From Onchocerca lupi (Eukaryota > Nematoda > Chromadorea > Rhabditida > Onchocercidae), in contig JAOVVO010000003.1 of NCBI GenBank assembly GCA_028564675.1, positions 248,001 to 312,000 on the forward strand: 64,000 nucleotides of DNA, written 5' to 3'. This document shows positions 28,342 through 36,894 of the stretch, in pieces. Made by a program: the position numbers and the translations under genes. The first letter of the stretch is position 1. The number at the start of each line of letters is the position of its first letter. The notes beneath the pieces are model-generated. The model did no database searches, had not been told where the DNA came from, and was given only the letters and a program-made list of their open reading frames with translations.

Positions 28342-29832
28342 TTAAAGTATAAACTTAGATAAATTAAGCTGCTTTGAAATCGATCCTAGTTTATCTTTCA
28401 CATATTTGCTATCTATAACAAATTTTTCGCCATTTTTCTCAGAAGAGATAAAGCTTATTTCATCTAAAAGCTTCTCCATGATGGTATGTAGCCTTCTTGC
28501 ACCTATGTTTTCCACTTGCCTATTAACTGTAAACGCTATTTCAGCTATGGTTTCGATGCCGTCATCAGTAAACTCAAGCGTTACATTCTCTGTCTTCATT
28601 AAAGCTATATACTGCTTCAATAAACTAGATTCTGGTTCCTTTAATATTTTTATTAAGTCTTCTTGAGTAAGTGCTTTAAGTTCCACTCTGATTGGTAACC
28701 TTCCCTGTAATTCTGGTAAAAGATCAGATGGTTTAGATTGATGAAAAGCACCGGATGCAATAAATAATATGTAATCTGTTTTTACATGGCCATACTTAGT
28801 TGAAACGGTTGTTCCTTCAAGCAGTGGTAATAAGTCACGTTGTACTCCTTCTCTATTAACTTCACCTTTTACCTCTGTACATGCTGCAATCTTATCTATT
28901 TCGTCTAAGAATACTATACCTTCATTGCTAACAAGATCAAGAGCTTCTTTGATTATTTTATCTTCATCTATTAACTTTTCACTTTCTTCGTTAACCAATA
29001 TTTCACGGGCTTCTTTTACTTTAACCGTAATGGTTTTTGTTTTTTTGCCCCCATTAAACATTTTACCTATTAGTTCTGTTACATTTACTATGCCGACTTG
29101 CCCGCCTGGCATACCTGGTATATCAAAAGCCGGTAACATGCTCTTGCTTTCTCTGACGTCAATGGAAACTTCCCCGTCTTCAAATTCTTTATTTCTTAAC
29201 CTTTTTCTAAAAATCTCTTTACTCTCTTCGGTTGCATCTTCACCGACCATAGAATTGACTATTATCTTTTCGGCCAGATCTAAAGCTTTTTTGGCCAAAG
29301 CTTTGCGTGCTTTTTCTTTAACTAAGACTATTGCTGCATCAACTAGATCACGTATTATCGAGTCAACGTCACGCCCAACATATCCTATCTCAGTAAATTT
29401 CGTTGCTTCAATTTTTATAAATGGTGCACCTGCAAGCTTTGCTAGACGACGAGCCATTTCAGTTTTACCAACTCCCGTATGACCAATCATCAGTATATTT
29501 TTAGGTATGATTTCATCACGTAAAGGAATAGGAACTTTGTTACGACGCCAACGGTTTCTGAGTGCAATAGCAACAGCACGCTTTGCATCATTTTGTCCAA
29601 TTATGAATCGATTTAGCTCTTTAACTATCTTTTGTGGTGGCAGATCATCTAATAAAATTTGTGTACTGTTATTAACTTGAGCACTACTATAATTTGAATC
29701 ACAATTACTCTTAGTATCTTTACAAGGATTACTTTTTTCATTATAGGTATCCTTATTATAAGTCTGCCCTTCTGAAAGAGTCACGGATTGATTAGAGAAA
29801 TTAGTGCATAAAAATTTTTGTTCAGAATACAT
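28342..29832 (-). CDS. hslU: HslU, ATPase subunit of the HslUV protease
   Basis: The 496-residue AAA+ unfoldase that feeds substrates to HslV. The conserved part begins only at LPPQKIVKELNRFIIGQ, about residue 64. Walker A (GHTGVGKT) follows about 55 residues later, Walker B (GIVFLDEIDK) and the sensor/arginine region with NIGARRLHTIMEKLL are intact; the intermediate domain is also recognisable. The family norm is about 440-450 residues, so this copy has an N-terminal extension of some 60 residues rich in Asn, Ser and Lys. No internal Met is available for a shorter start, and the ATG lies 1 bp past the hslV stop, so the extension is probably translated. Confidence 0.96.
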   Translation of the reverse strand: MYSEQKFLCTNFSNQSVTLSEGQTYNKDTYNEKSNPCKDTKSNCDSNYSSAQVNNSTQILLDDLPPQKIVKELNRFIIGQNDAKRAVAIALRNRWRRNKVPIPLRDEIIPKNILMIGHTGVGKTEMARRLAKLAGAPFIKIEATKFTEIGYVGRDVDSIIRDLVDAAIVLVKEKARKALAKKALDLAEKIIVNSMVGEDATEESKEIFRKRLRNKEFEDGEVSIDVRESKSMLPAFDIPGMPGGQVGIVNVTELIGKMFNGGKKTKTITVKVKEAREILVNEESEKLIDEDKIIKEALDLVSNEGIVFLDEIDKIAACTEVKGEVNREGVQRDLLPLLEGTTVSTKYGHVKTDYILFIASGAFHQSKPSDLLPELQGRLPIRVELKALTQEDLIKILKEPESSLLKQYIALMKTENVTLEFTDDGIETIAEIAFTVNRQVENIGARRLHTIMEKLLDEISFISSEKNGEKFVIDSKYVKDKLGSISKQLNLSKFIL

Positions 29833-29833
29833 A

Positions 29834-30388
29834 CTACCCCTCTACCTTTTCAATAATTACATTATGATTTGTATAAACACATATATCAGCTGCTATCTTC
29901 ATAGCTCTTTTTGCAACCTCCTCTATTGACATCCCTTTAATCTCAACTAGAGCTCTTGCTGCAGATAGAGCAAAATTCCCTCCTGAACCAATAGCTGCTA
30001 TTCCATCTTCAGGTTCAAGGACGTCACCCATCCCTGTAATCACTAATGAAATAGATTCGTCTGCAACTATCATCATAGCTTCTAGCCTTCTTAAATATTT
30101 ATCCATTCTCCAATCTTTTGCAAGTTCAACACACGCTCTCATTAATTGTCCTGGGTGTTTATCAAGTTTTGATTCCAGTCTTTCAAAAAGAGTAAATGCA
30201 TCAGCTGTTGCTCCAGCAAACCCAGCAATTACGGAATCATCAGAAAGGCGTCTGACTTTTTTTGCTCCTGATTTTATAATGGTGTGACCCAGTGAAACCT
30301 GTCCATCACCTATTACTACTACACTCTTGCCTCTTCTAATTGATAATATAGTAGTTCCATACATTCTACTGTTGTCATGTTGAATCAT
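29834..30388 (-). CDS. hslV: HslV, peptidase subunit of the HslUV protease
   Basis: A 184-residue proteasome-beta-like threonine peptidase. Processing after MIQHDNSRMYG would expose the catalytic Thr12 (TTILSIRRG), as in the family. The strand IGDGQVSLGHT, the SGAKKVRRL turn and the GFAGATADAFTLFERLE helix are all diagnostic. Length is standard. The order hslV-hslU with a 1-bp gap is typical. I see no CTTGAAA-type heat-shock box in the ~100 bp upstream, unlike at groESL. Confidence 0.96.
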   Translation of the reverse strand: MIQHDNSRMYGTTILSIRRGKSVVVIGDGQVSLGHTIIKSGAKKVRRLSDDSVIAGFAGATADAFTLFERLESKLDKHPGQLMRACVELAKDWRMDKYLRRLEAMMIVADESISLVITGMGDVLEPEDGIAAIGSGGNFALSAARALVEIKGMSIEEVAKRAMKIAADICVYTNHNVIIEKVEG

Positions 30389-30495
30389 TTTTCTATAATT
30401 TTAAATAGTAATTTTATTATACTGTAACCATTAATTAAATATGGCTTAGCTATAGCGTATAATATAGTACTTTCCTTATAACATTTAAAGTGTAG

Positions 30496-31656
30496 ATGCA
30501 AAACATAATTCATCCAAATTTGGAAAAAAATATGAATGATTGGTTTGAGGTAAAATTTAACGATTTTGCATTGCCATTTTATAGCTCTGTTGACCTTAGA
30601 AACTCTGGTTATAAAATTGCTCCAATAGACGCTAATTTGTTCCCTGCAGGGTTCAATAATTTAAGTGAGGCATCAAAAATAATAGCGGCAAAACTGATAA
30701 AAAGGTACTTTAAAAAAAAACGATATAAAAAAACTCTTGTGATACCGGAAAACTATACACGAAATAAAATGTATATAGAAAACGTATTTGCCATAGAAAA
30801 GATACTACGACTAGCAGGTTTCGAAACTAAAATTGGTCTCCTTCATGATGAAGCCTATAATTTAATAGGACCGTATGAAGCTATTGTGAAAGATAACTCT
30901 CTATTGAAAACAACCTCAGGATTCGTGCCCGATGTTGTTGTATTGAACCGGGATATGACAAGCCATATTCCAGACGTATTGGAAAACGTAAAACAGGAAA
31001 CAGTACCGAGTCCACTATATGGTTGGCACAGTAGACAGAAATTTCGATACTTCAAAATCTATCAAAAATTAGTGTCCGAATTTTGCGGCGAATTTAAAAT
31101 AGATCCCTGGCTTGTTTCTGTGTTTACAGAGAGCTGTAAAGGAGTCTGTTTTGATGATGCTTTATCGCTGGAAACAGTGGCAGCCAAAGTTGATCAAGTA
31201 TTGTCTCTAGTCCAAAAAAAATATGAGGAATATAGAATAAAAACTCAACCTTATGTTTTTATCAAAGCAAACAATGGAACATACGGAATGGGTATTATAA
31301 CAGCAATGAGTGGAGAGGAAATATTAACTCTCAATAAAAAAAAGCGTCATAAAATGAAAAAAATAAAAGACGGGGTAGAAATCAATAGCGTTATTATACA
31401 AGAAGGTATACCAACCATAGATATACTAGAACACAGTCCTGCAGAGCCGATAATATACTATATAGGAAATACACCAACATGCTATTTATATCGGTGTAAT
31501 AGTAGAAAAAATATATATTCTAGCTTAAATTCCACTGATTGTGAATTTCATGACATTAGCCAGATTGTAGAAAATAAAACCCTGCTACTCTGGAATATAG
31601 TTGGCAAATTAGCAGTGTTAGCATTATCAGTAGAAATGAGGTCTTTTCATATTTAA
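30496..31656 (+). CDS. gshA: Glutamate-cysteine ligase (proteobacterial GshA variant)
   Basis: A 386-residue member of the glutamate-cysteine ligase group found in some proteobacteria (the Acidithiobacillus-type GshA, unrelated in detail to the E. coli enzyme). It makes gamma-glutamylcysteine, the first step of glutathione synthesis. Characteristic pieces are YKIAPIDANLFPAGFNNL near residues 42-59, VIPENYTRN near 90, a FIKANNGTYGMGI segment near 255-267, which is the ATP-grasp-like phosphate loop, and VIIQEGIPT near 305. The end may be a little shorter than in relatives; I cannot verify. Divergent from hslVU; the next gene is convergent, 10 bp away. Confidence 0.88.
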   Translation: MQNIIHPNLEKNMNDWFEVKFNDFALPFYSSVDLRNSGYKIAPIDANLFPAGFNNLSEASKIIAAKLIKRYFKKKRYKKTLVIPENYTRNKMYIENVFAIEKILRLAGFETKIGLLHDEAYNLIGPYEAIVKDNSLLKTTSGFVPDVVVLNRDMTSHIPDVLENVKQETVPSPLYGWHSRQKFRYFKIYQKLVSEFCGEFKIDPWLVSVFTESCKGVCFDDALSLETVAAKVDQVLSLVQKKYEEYRIKTQPYVFIKANNGTYGMGIITAMSGEEILTLNKKKRHKMKKIKDGVEINSVIIQEGIPTIDILEHSPAEPIIYYIGNTPTCYLYRCNSRKNIYSSLNSTDCEFHDISQIVENKTLLLWNIVGKLAVLALSVEMRSFHI

Positions 31657-31666
31657 TTTTTTACCT

Positions 31667-32509
31667 TTATATAGAGTGGCCGTTTGGTAAATTGCTACCT
31701 GGCTGAATATGATAAGCCCTGTCAAGTTCAGTGGACAGATCATCATTAATAGGCTGATTAAGCAGTTTGTCAAGCCAGACTGATAGCAATACTGTGCTGC
31801 ATATTATACTGACTGTTACACTTAAGTTGAAACTATAAACTACACCATTACCTAAGTTTATCGGTGTAGTTGCAGTATTCACCCTTTTAAATATGAAATT
31901 TAATAATCCTAATGATAAAGTTAATATATTAATAATAAGATCCTTCTTACACTTAGTAAGCTCTTTTTTGCATTCAGTAAATTCACTAGTACCTTTTTTA
32001 TCCTGGTATTTTTTATGTGCCTCTTGATATTTTTTGTATATATAATAGCAGCCTACTGGTTCTGAAGTGAATAAGAATAGGGCTGTTGATATTAATTGAA
32101 TGCGGCTTATTACATTCGTATTACCTTTAGTTAAGAAATGGAAAACTTGTAACATTATTAACACTTCTATGGCGTTGCTTAAAAGGCTAGCTAATTTGCC
32201 TACTATTTTTAATAGTTCTTCTTTGCTATTATGATTTCTGTAATCCTTGATTAGATCGTGTAAAGTAAGTGTAGAATGAACAATCAATAGAATGAATGTT
32301 GGAAATTTTACCCATTGAGCAATCTCACGTATAAGGAGGATGTTTGACCTATTATTATCAATAAATTCGCAACAAAATTGTAGTGAAACCTTACATAACA
32401 AGGCTGTTAAACCTGTTGTGATACAAATTACCTTTTTGATATCATGATTGTAAGCATCATGTACCTTTTGTGCAAACGTGTTTGGTTTCTTTTTTAGCTC
32501 ATTTAGCAT
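31667..32509 (-). CDS. Hypothetical multi-pass membrane protein
   Basis: An unrecognised 280-residue membrane protein. At least five hydrophobic segments can be seen, at about residues 32-52, 67-88, 104-125, 135-158, 192-212 and 225-248, with short charged loops; the longest loop (~160-190) is Lys/Glu-rich. No transporter signature is evident. It ends 10 bp from the gshA stop (convergent). Together with the unknown membrane gene at 33612 it flanks hemH on the same strand. Function unknown; probably lineage-specific. Confidence 0.7.
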   Translation of the reverse strand: MLNELKKKPNTFAQKVHDAYNHDIKKVICITTGLTALLCKVSLQFCCEFIDNNRSNILLIREIAQWVKFPTFILLIVHSTLTLHDLIKDYRNHNSKEELLKIVGKLASLLSNAIEVLIMLQVFHFLTKGNTNVISRIQLISTALFLFTSEPVGCYYIYKKYQEAHKKYQDKKGTSEFTECKKELTKCKKDLIINILTLSLGLLNFIFKRVNTATTPINLGNGVVYSFNLSVTVSIICSTVLLSVWLDKLLNQPINDDLSTELDRAYHIQPGSNLPNGHSI

Positions 32510-32585
32510 AATAGCTAATGAAATAACAGTTTCTCGTTATTTTATCACATAAAATCTCAAAAAGAAAGTCCTGTGAATCAGAACT

Positions 32586-33611
32586 TTAATAACGGCTTCT
32601 ACATAAATCAGCCAAACATTTAATAAATAAGGAATCGGTACTGAGAGTTGGTACACGAAAATAATATCCGCTTTTGATTATTGCTTTATGTTCCGTATCA
32701 AGTTCAAAAAGCGTTTCTGAATGCTCAGAAACAAAAGATATAGGTGATAAAACCACAGGTACACTATCAGCTTTTGCACGCAATAGTTCACTTTCTATGC
32801 TAGGCTCCAGCCATTTTACAGGTCCAATTTTGCTCTGGTAACATATCGCCCAATCAAGGTCTTTAATATTTAATCTTTTTACTATTAATTTTACTGTTTC
32901 TTCTATTTGTAAAGCATAAGGGTCGCCTCTTTTAATAACACTTAGAGGTAAACTATGGGCAGAGAATAGGATTCTTGGCTTATCAATTCTGCTAGCTAAT
33001 TTGTAATACTTGGCTACCAGGCGGGTGTGAGCTTCAATAAAGTCTTGATTATCGTAATAATGGTAAATTGTTTTTGTACTGCATTTTAAACCATGTTTTT
33101 TAGCACTTTTTTGCCAATTTTCGATGGATGATAAAGTTGTGGTAGTTGAGTATTGAGGATATAGAGGCAGCAGAATTACTTCATCAGGATTAAACTGCTT
33201 CACACTTTTAACAACTTCATCAGCAAATGGATGCCAATAACGCACACAGATGAATACTTTGGCAAGCTTTGGTGCCATTCCATCGCATGATGATGAAATC
33301 AGGTTCTCTTTTCTAGATTCTAGTATCGTGCTACTTGGATGACAAAATACAGCTTTGTTAAGCTCCTCTTCAAGCGCTTTAGCTTGCATTCTTGTATTCT
33401 CCAAGATCGGTGATTTGCCTCCAATTTGCTTATATATTTTTTGTGCAGTATTTTCTCGTTTTGCAGATATAAACTTTGCTAAAAGAAATCGAAAAGGATT
33501 TGGCAGATTTATTATTCTTCTATCATAAAAGAGATTAAACAAAAAAGGACGGACCGCACTGAGTGAATCAGGTCCACCAAGATTAAATAAGATAATTGCC
33601 TTCTTCACCAC
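32586..33611 (-). CDS. hemH: Ferrochelatase
   Basis: A 341-residue ferrochelatase, which inserts Fe2+ into protoporphyrin IX at the inner face of the cytoplasmic membrane, the last step of haem synthesis. The opening AIILFNLGGPDSL, the RYWHPF segment near residues 125-130 and the catalytic-His motif FSAHSLPLSVI near 213-223, followed by GDPY, are all present, as are CYQSKIGPVKWLEP and the C-terminal SFVSEHSETLFELD. The start is GTG, immediately after the upstream gene's TAG (zero spacing), or the next GTG; no ATG is available. This tight junction suggests translational coupling to the unknown membrane gene at 33612. Confidence 0.96.
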   Translation of the reverse strand: MVKKAIILFNLGGPDSLSAVRPFLFNLFYDRRIINLPNPFRFLLAKFISAKRENTAQKIYKQIGGKSPILENTRMQAKALEEELNKAVFCHPSSTILESRKENLISSSCDGMAPKLAKVFICVRYWHPFADEVVKSVKQFNPDEVILLPLYPQYSTTTTLSSIENWQKSAKKHGLKCSTKTIYHYYDNQDFIEAHTRLVAKYYKLASRIDKPRILFSAHSLPLSVIKRGDPYALQIEETVKLIVKRLNIKDLDWAICYQSKIGPVKWLEPSIESELLRAKADSVPVVLSPISFVSEHSETLFELDTEHKAIIKSGYYFRVPTLSTDSLFIKCLADLCRSRY

Positions 33612-34412
33612 CTATGCATTACAACAAGTTGCTTTTGAGATACCTATACGCTCAGCTATGAGTTCATCAAGCTTAGATATAGGTACTAAATTTCTTATAC
33701 TAGCATACAATAAGTGACCCGACCTCTGTAGGTTACCTCCTGTAGATGCAAAAGAACTTTCACCGAAACTCAAATCAACACAAAAACTTGATGCTGCTTC
33801 AAGAAGTTCAACGGTAGCTAGAGATAACATAATGTAACTTTGAGAAATCTTAAGAGGGAAAACTAAACATGTAAGAAGAAAGGAAATATTACCTGGTTCG
33901 CTTACTTGATTAGGTGAATGATATTCAATATATTTTCTACTTTGATTAAAAATTGGAAACCTTATAGTATCTTTCTTAAATTCTGCGTCTATTATTTCTT
34001 TACTGTAATCAGTGATTTTTTCTAATAACCACTCACGTGCATGAAAGCTTCTTACAAAAAAGCATGCTCCTGTCATCAACAGAGCGCATATAAGTGCACA
34101 CTTTATAGTGTTTATATTGTCTATCATAGCTGGCAGTGTAAAACAAATAAGCGGTGCTATGATTGTCATTTCAAGAAATGGAATAATGTTCTTTTTGATT
34201 ATAAAAGCAGCATCTTTTTGTAATTTTGTATTGTGATACGAGCCATACTCCAAATAACTTAAGAAAGCCAAGTTGAAAGTTAAAAATCCTTTTATAGCAC
34301 AAAAAATCGATAATTTTAAGTTATTGACCAATTTTTCAACAGTAAGTCCAGTTTTAACTGGTTGCTTATAAATGGACTCGTCTTGTTTGTTGATATAACG
34401 GCATTTACCCAT
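33612..34412 (-). CDS. Hypothetical membrane protein upstream of hemH
   Basis: An unrecognised 266-residue protein. Hydrophobic segments lie at about residues 33-53, 74-96, 103-120 and 177-200, so it is probably a multi-pass membrane protein. The C-terminal part contains SFGESSFASTGGNLQRSGH and ends in a Cys-Cys-Asn-Ala. Its stop codon abuts the GTG start of hemH, so it should be co-transcribed and probably translationally coupled with ferrochelatase. That linkage is the only hint of function; nothing in the sequence identifies a haem-related role. Confidence 0.7.
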   Translation of the reverse strand: MGKCRYINKQDESIYKQPVKTGLTVEKLVNNLKLSIFCAIKGFLTFNLAFLSYLEYGSYHNTKLQKDAAFIIKKNIIPFLEMTIIAPLICFTLPAMIDNINTIKCALICALLMTGACFFVRSFHAREWLLEKITDYSKEIIDAEFKKDTIRFPIFNQSRKYIEYHSPNQVSEPGNISFLLTCLVFPLKISQSYIMLSLATVELLEAASSFCVDLSFGESSFASTGGNLQRSGHLLYASIRNLVPISKLDELIAERIGISKATCCNA

Positions 34413-34524
34413 ATAATATCCTTGGTAGCTTATTTTTAACTATAAATAAAAAACTACCTTGATAAAATAAAAAATTCGTAATAAAATAGATCTATAAATA
34501 TAGTATCCTATACAAGGAAATAAC

Positions 34525-34944
34525 ATGGCAATTGAAAGAACGCTTTCAATATTAAAACCTGATGCAGTAAGAAATAACATTACAGGTAATATAAATTCCT
34601 ATATTGAAAGATCTGGGCTGAAAATTATAGCACAAAAAATGATGTTACTAACAAGAAGACAGGCAGAGCTGCTTTATGAAATTCATAAAGATAGACCTTT
34701 TTTTGAGGAGTTAGTGAAATTTATGACCTCTGATCCTGTAATAGTTCAGGTTTTAGTCGGTGAAAACGCAGTAAGTAAATATAGGCAAATCATGGGAGCT
34801 ACAGATCCAAAATATGCAGATAAAGGTACAATCAGAGGTGATTTTGCGGATAACATTAGTGAAAACAGGGTTCATGGTTCAGATAGTCCAGAAAATACTC
34901 GTAGGGAAATAGCTTTCTTTTTTGCTGAATGTGAATTAGTGTAG
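34525..34944 (+). CDS. ndk: Nucleoside diphosphate kinase
   Basis: A 139-residue NDP kinase that balances nucleoside triphosphates using a phosphohistidine intermediate. The start ERTLSILKPDAVRNN with the family's K-P-D-A motif, the DRPFFEELVKFMTSDP segment, the GATDPKYADKGTIRGDF loop and the active-site His in ENRVHGSDS are all in place. Length is normal. It stands alone, divergent from the membrane gene at 33612 with about 110 bp between. Confidence 0.98.
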   Translation: MAIERTLSILKPDAVRNNITGNINSYIERSGLKIIAQKMMLLTRRQAELLYEIHKDRPFFEELVKFMTSDPVIVQVLVGENAVSKYRQIMGATDPKYADKGTIRGDFADNISENRVHGSDSPENTRREIAFFFAECELV

Positions 34945-35277
34945 CTTTAAAGTTAACTGAGATGAATACATAGCTGCTTTATTCTATAATCTGATTCATT
35001 TAGGAAAGTGATAAAATAAGGTGGATTAAGTAACGCAAAAAGATAATCGTAGAGTGGAAATGAGTTTATAACAAATGCAAATTGGTTTTTTATCCTAATT
35101 CACCTACCTAGGCGACATTCTTCCATTGTGTAAAAAGTATTTAATCAACTGTGTTTTAAGCTTAAGCATTAGATTGAGAAGGGGGGAGAAACTTGAATTA
35201 TATCACTTTTAATTTAATGTTTGTGAATTCAAATCACACTTCTGAATAGATACTGTAATTTTTATTAAAAGTGGCTA
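34945..35277. other. Spacer between ndk and znuA
   Basis: About 330 bp between converging genes. No open frame, tRNA or clear terminator hairpin was found. A short G-rich tract (AGAAGGGGGGAG near 35175-35190) stands out against the AT background but has no obvious partner. Confidence 0.4.
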
Positions 35278-36162
35278 TTATTCAACAAAGCAAGATTTAA
35301 AGCTTTGTGTGATGCTATTGATCATAGTTAAATATGCGTCTTTTCCGGGTTTTATATCTGACCCAATAGGGTCTAGGATTGCTGTTTTTGCATTACTGGA
35401 AAGAGCTTTAGGCTTTATACTATCTTTTCGTGAAGGAGAAAGTATACATTTAATGTTTTCTTCCTTCATTATTTTCTTTAGTTTCATTAAACTTCTCATA
35501 CCTATATAAGTGTCTTCTTCTATAGATAGAATGACACTTGGGTGACTTAAGCTAAAATGTTTTTCAAAATATTGATAAGCGTCATGAGTAACTATGTATT
35601 TTTTGTTTTTAAAATTACTCAATTCGCTTGCAATTTTCTCTGTTTCTTGTTGTATTCTTTTTATGGTTTTTATTGCATTATGGTTATATCGATGAGCATT
35701 CTCCTTATCTATATTAGATAATGTTGCACTTATAGAAAATATCATATTTTTTGCATTTTCTGGACTAAGCCAGATATGTAGATCTTTTTCGTCTTGAATA
35801 CGAATGATATGCCTGGAGAATGAATGTGGTCGAACAGAAAGTAGACTGACTGCCTTTGATAACTGTACAAGTTTTTTATTGTTTTTAGCAAAGGTCTTAA
35901 CGAATGTTTCTAGATTATCATCAATGTAAAATATAACATTACCTGATTCCAAATTACTTGCGTCAGATGGTTTCAATATGTAATCATGTGTAGAGGTTGT
36001 TATATAGTCTAATAAGACTGGTTCTAAGATTCTGTCTGTAACAGAAGCTACAAGCGAGTGTATAGGCTTTATTGTGGCTACAACTTTTAAAGTGGATGAG
36101 AAGACAGTACTGTGGTATAGTGTAAACAAAAGTAATAGAAAAGAAGCTAATAAATGTCTCAT
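35278..36162 (-). CDS. znuA: Zinc ABC transporter, substrate-binding protein
   Basis: A 294-residue periplasmic cluster A-I metal-binding protein. A signal peptide ends near residue 22. Candidate metal ligands follow the ZnuA pattern: His in IKPIHSLV near 35, His in THDYIL near 58, His in DLHIWLSP near 128, His in THDAYQYF near 195 and Asp in ILDPIGSDI near 265. The His-rich loop of E. coli ZnuA is missing, as in many relatives. It is divergent from znuC with a 9-bp overlap of the two coding starts. znuB is not in this window. Confidence 0.9.
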   Translation of the reverse strand: MRHLLASFLLLLFTLYHSTVFSSTLKVVATIKPIHSLVASVTDRILEPVLLDYITTSTHDYILKPSDASNLESGNVIFYIDDNLETFVKTFAKNNKKLVQLSKAVSLLSVRPHSFSRHIIRIQDEKDLHIWLSPENAKNMIFSISATLSNIDKENAHRYNHNAIKTIKRIQQETEKIASELSNFKNKKYIVTHDAYQYFEKHFSLSHPSVILSIEEDTYIGMRSLMKLKKIMKEENIKCILSPSRKDSIKPKALSSNAKTAILDPIGSDIKPGKDAYLTMINSITQSFKSCFVE

Positions 36163-36894
36163 GAAAACATTGAGAAAGAGTTAAGTCTTGTCAAAAAGTT
36201 AAATAATGTCAATAGCAGTGTTCTAAAAATAGAGAACCTTACTCTTACATATAATAATAAGAAAATTCTTGATGATATTAACTTATCAATAAAAAAGGGG
36301 GATGTAGTTACTATACTTGGTCCAAACGGTGGAGGTAAAACCTCCTTAGTAAAGGTAGTTGCTGGTATCAATAAGAACTATACTGGTAATATTATATTTG
36401 CTGACGATATGAAAATTAGTTATATGCCACAAAATTTTAGTATTAGCAGTTTAATGCCGATAACAGTTGAATATCTTCTTTTAAATAGCTTTTCAAAAAG
36501 ATTGGAGAAGAATCAATCGATTATTACAGAGGTGGTGAGATTAGTTGGTATTAGTAATATTTTGAAAAAACAGGTGTTAGAAATTTCTGCGGGGCAGACA
36601 CAATTATTATTACTTGCACGCTGCTTAATTGCAGAACCTGACTTGATTATTTTGGATGAACCAGTTAGCGCAATGGATATTAATGCTCGAACTAAGTTTT
36701 ATAATATAATAGGTGAAATAGCAAAAAAAAGATTAATTTCGATTCTCATGACATCTCACGATTTAAGTTCCATAGTGCCGTGTTCAGATTACATAATCTA
36801 TATAAATCATATTATATATTGCCAGGGTAAACCTAATGAAATCATGAAGAATAAGACTTTAAGCGAAATATTTAGCAGTTATATAACAAAATGA
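36154..36894 (+). CDS. znuC: Zinc ABC transporter, ATP-binding protein
   Basis: A 246-residue ABC ATPase. Walker A is GPNGGGKTSLVK near residues 54-65, the signature is EISAGQTQLLL (a variant of LSGGQ) near 143-153, Walker B is LIILDEP near 165-171, and the switch His is in MTSHDLSS near 197. Family and neighbour znuA point to zinc, with manganese the main alternative. The ATG at 36154 lies inside the start of znuA on the other strand; no later Met occurs before the Walker A region, so this start is probably right. ubiB follows with a 4-bp overlap (ATGA). Confidence 0.9.
   Translation: MSHENIEKELSLVKKLNNVNSSVLKIENLTLTYNNKKILDDINLSIKKGDVVTILGPNGGGKTSLVKVVAGINKNYTGNIIFADDMKISYMPQNFSISSLMPITVEYLLLNSFSKRLEKNQSIITEVVRLVGISNILKKQVLEISAGQTQLLLLARCLIAEPDLIILDEPVSAMDINARTKFYNIIGEIAKKRLISILMTSHDLSSIVPCSDYIIYINHIIYCQGKPNEIMKNKTLSEIFSSYITK

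Noticed and set aside
28333..28351. Palindrome TATACTTT-ATT-AAAGTATA at the hslU stop as a terminator
   Set aside because: All A/T apart from one C/G pair, overlaps the stop codon and lacks a U-tract; too weak.
28925..29482. 185-codon frame antisense to hslU
   Set aside because: Entirely inside hslU on the opposite strand; its Ser/Leu-rich translation is typical of an antisense shadow.
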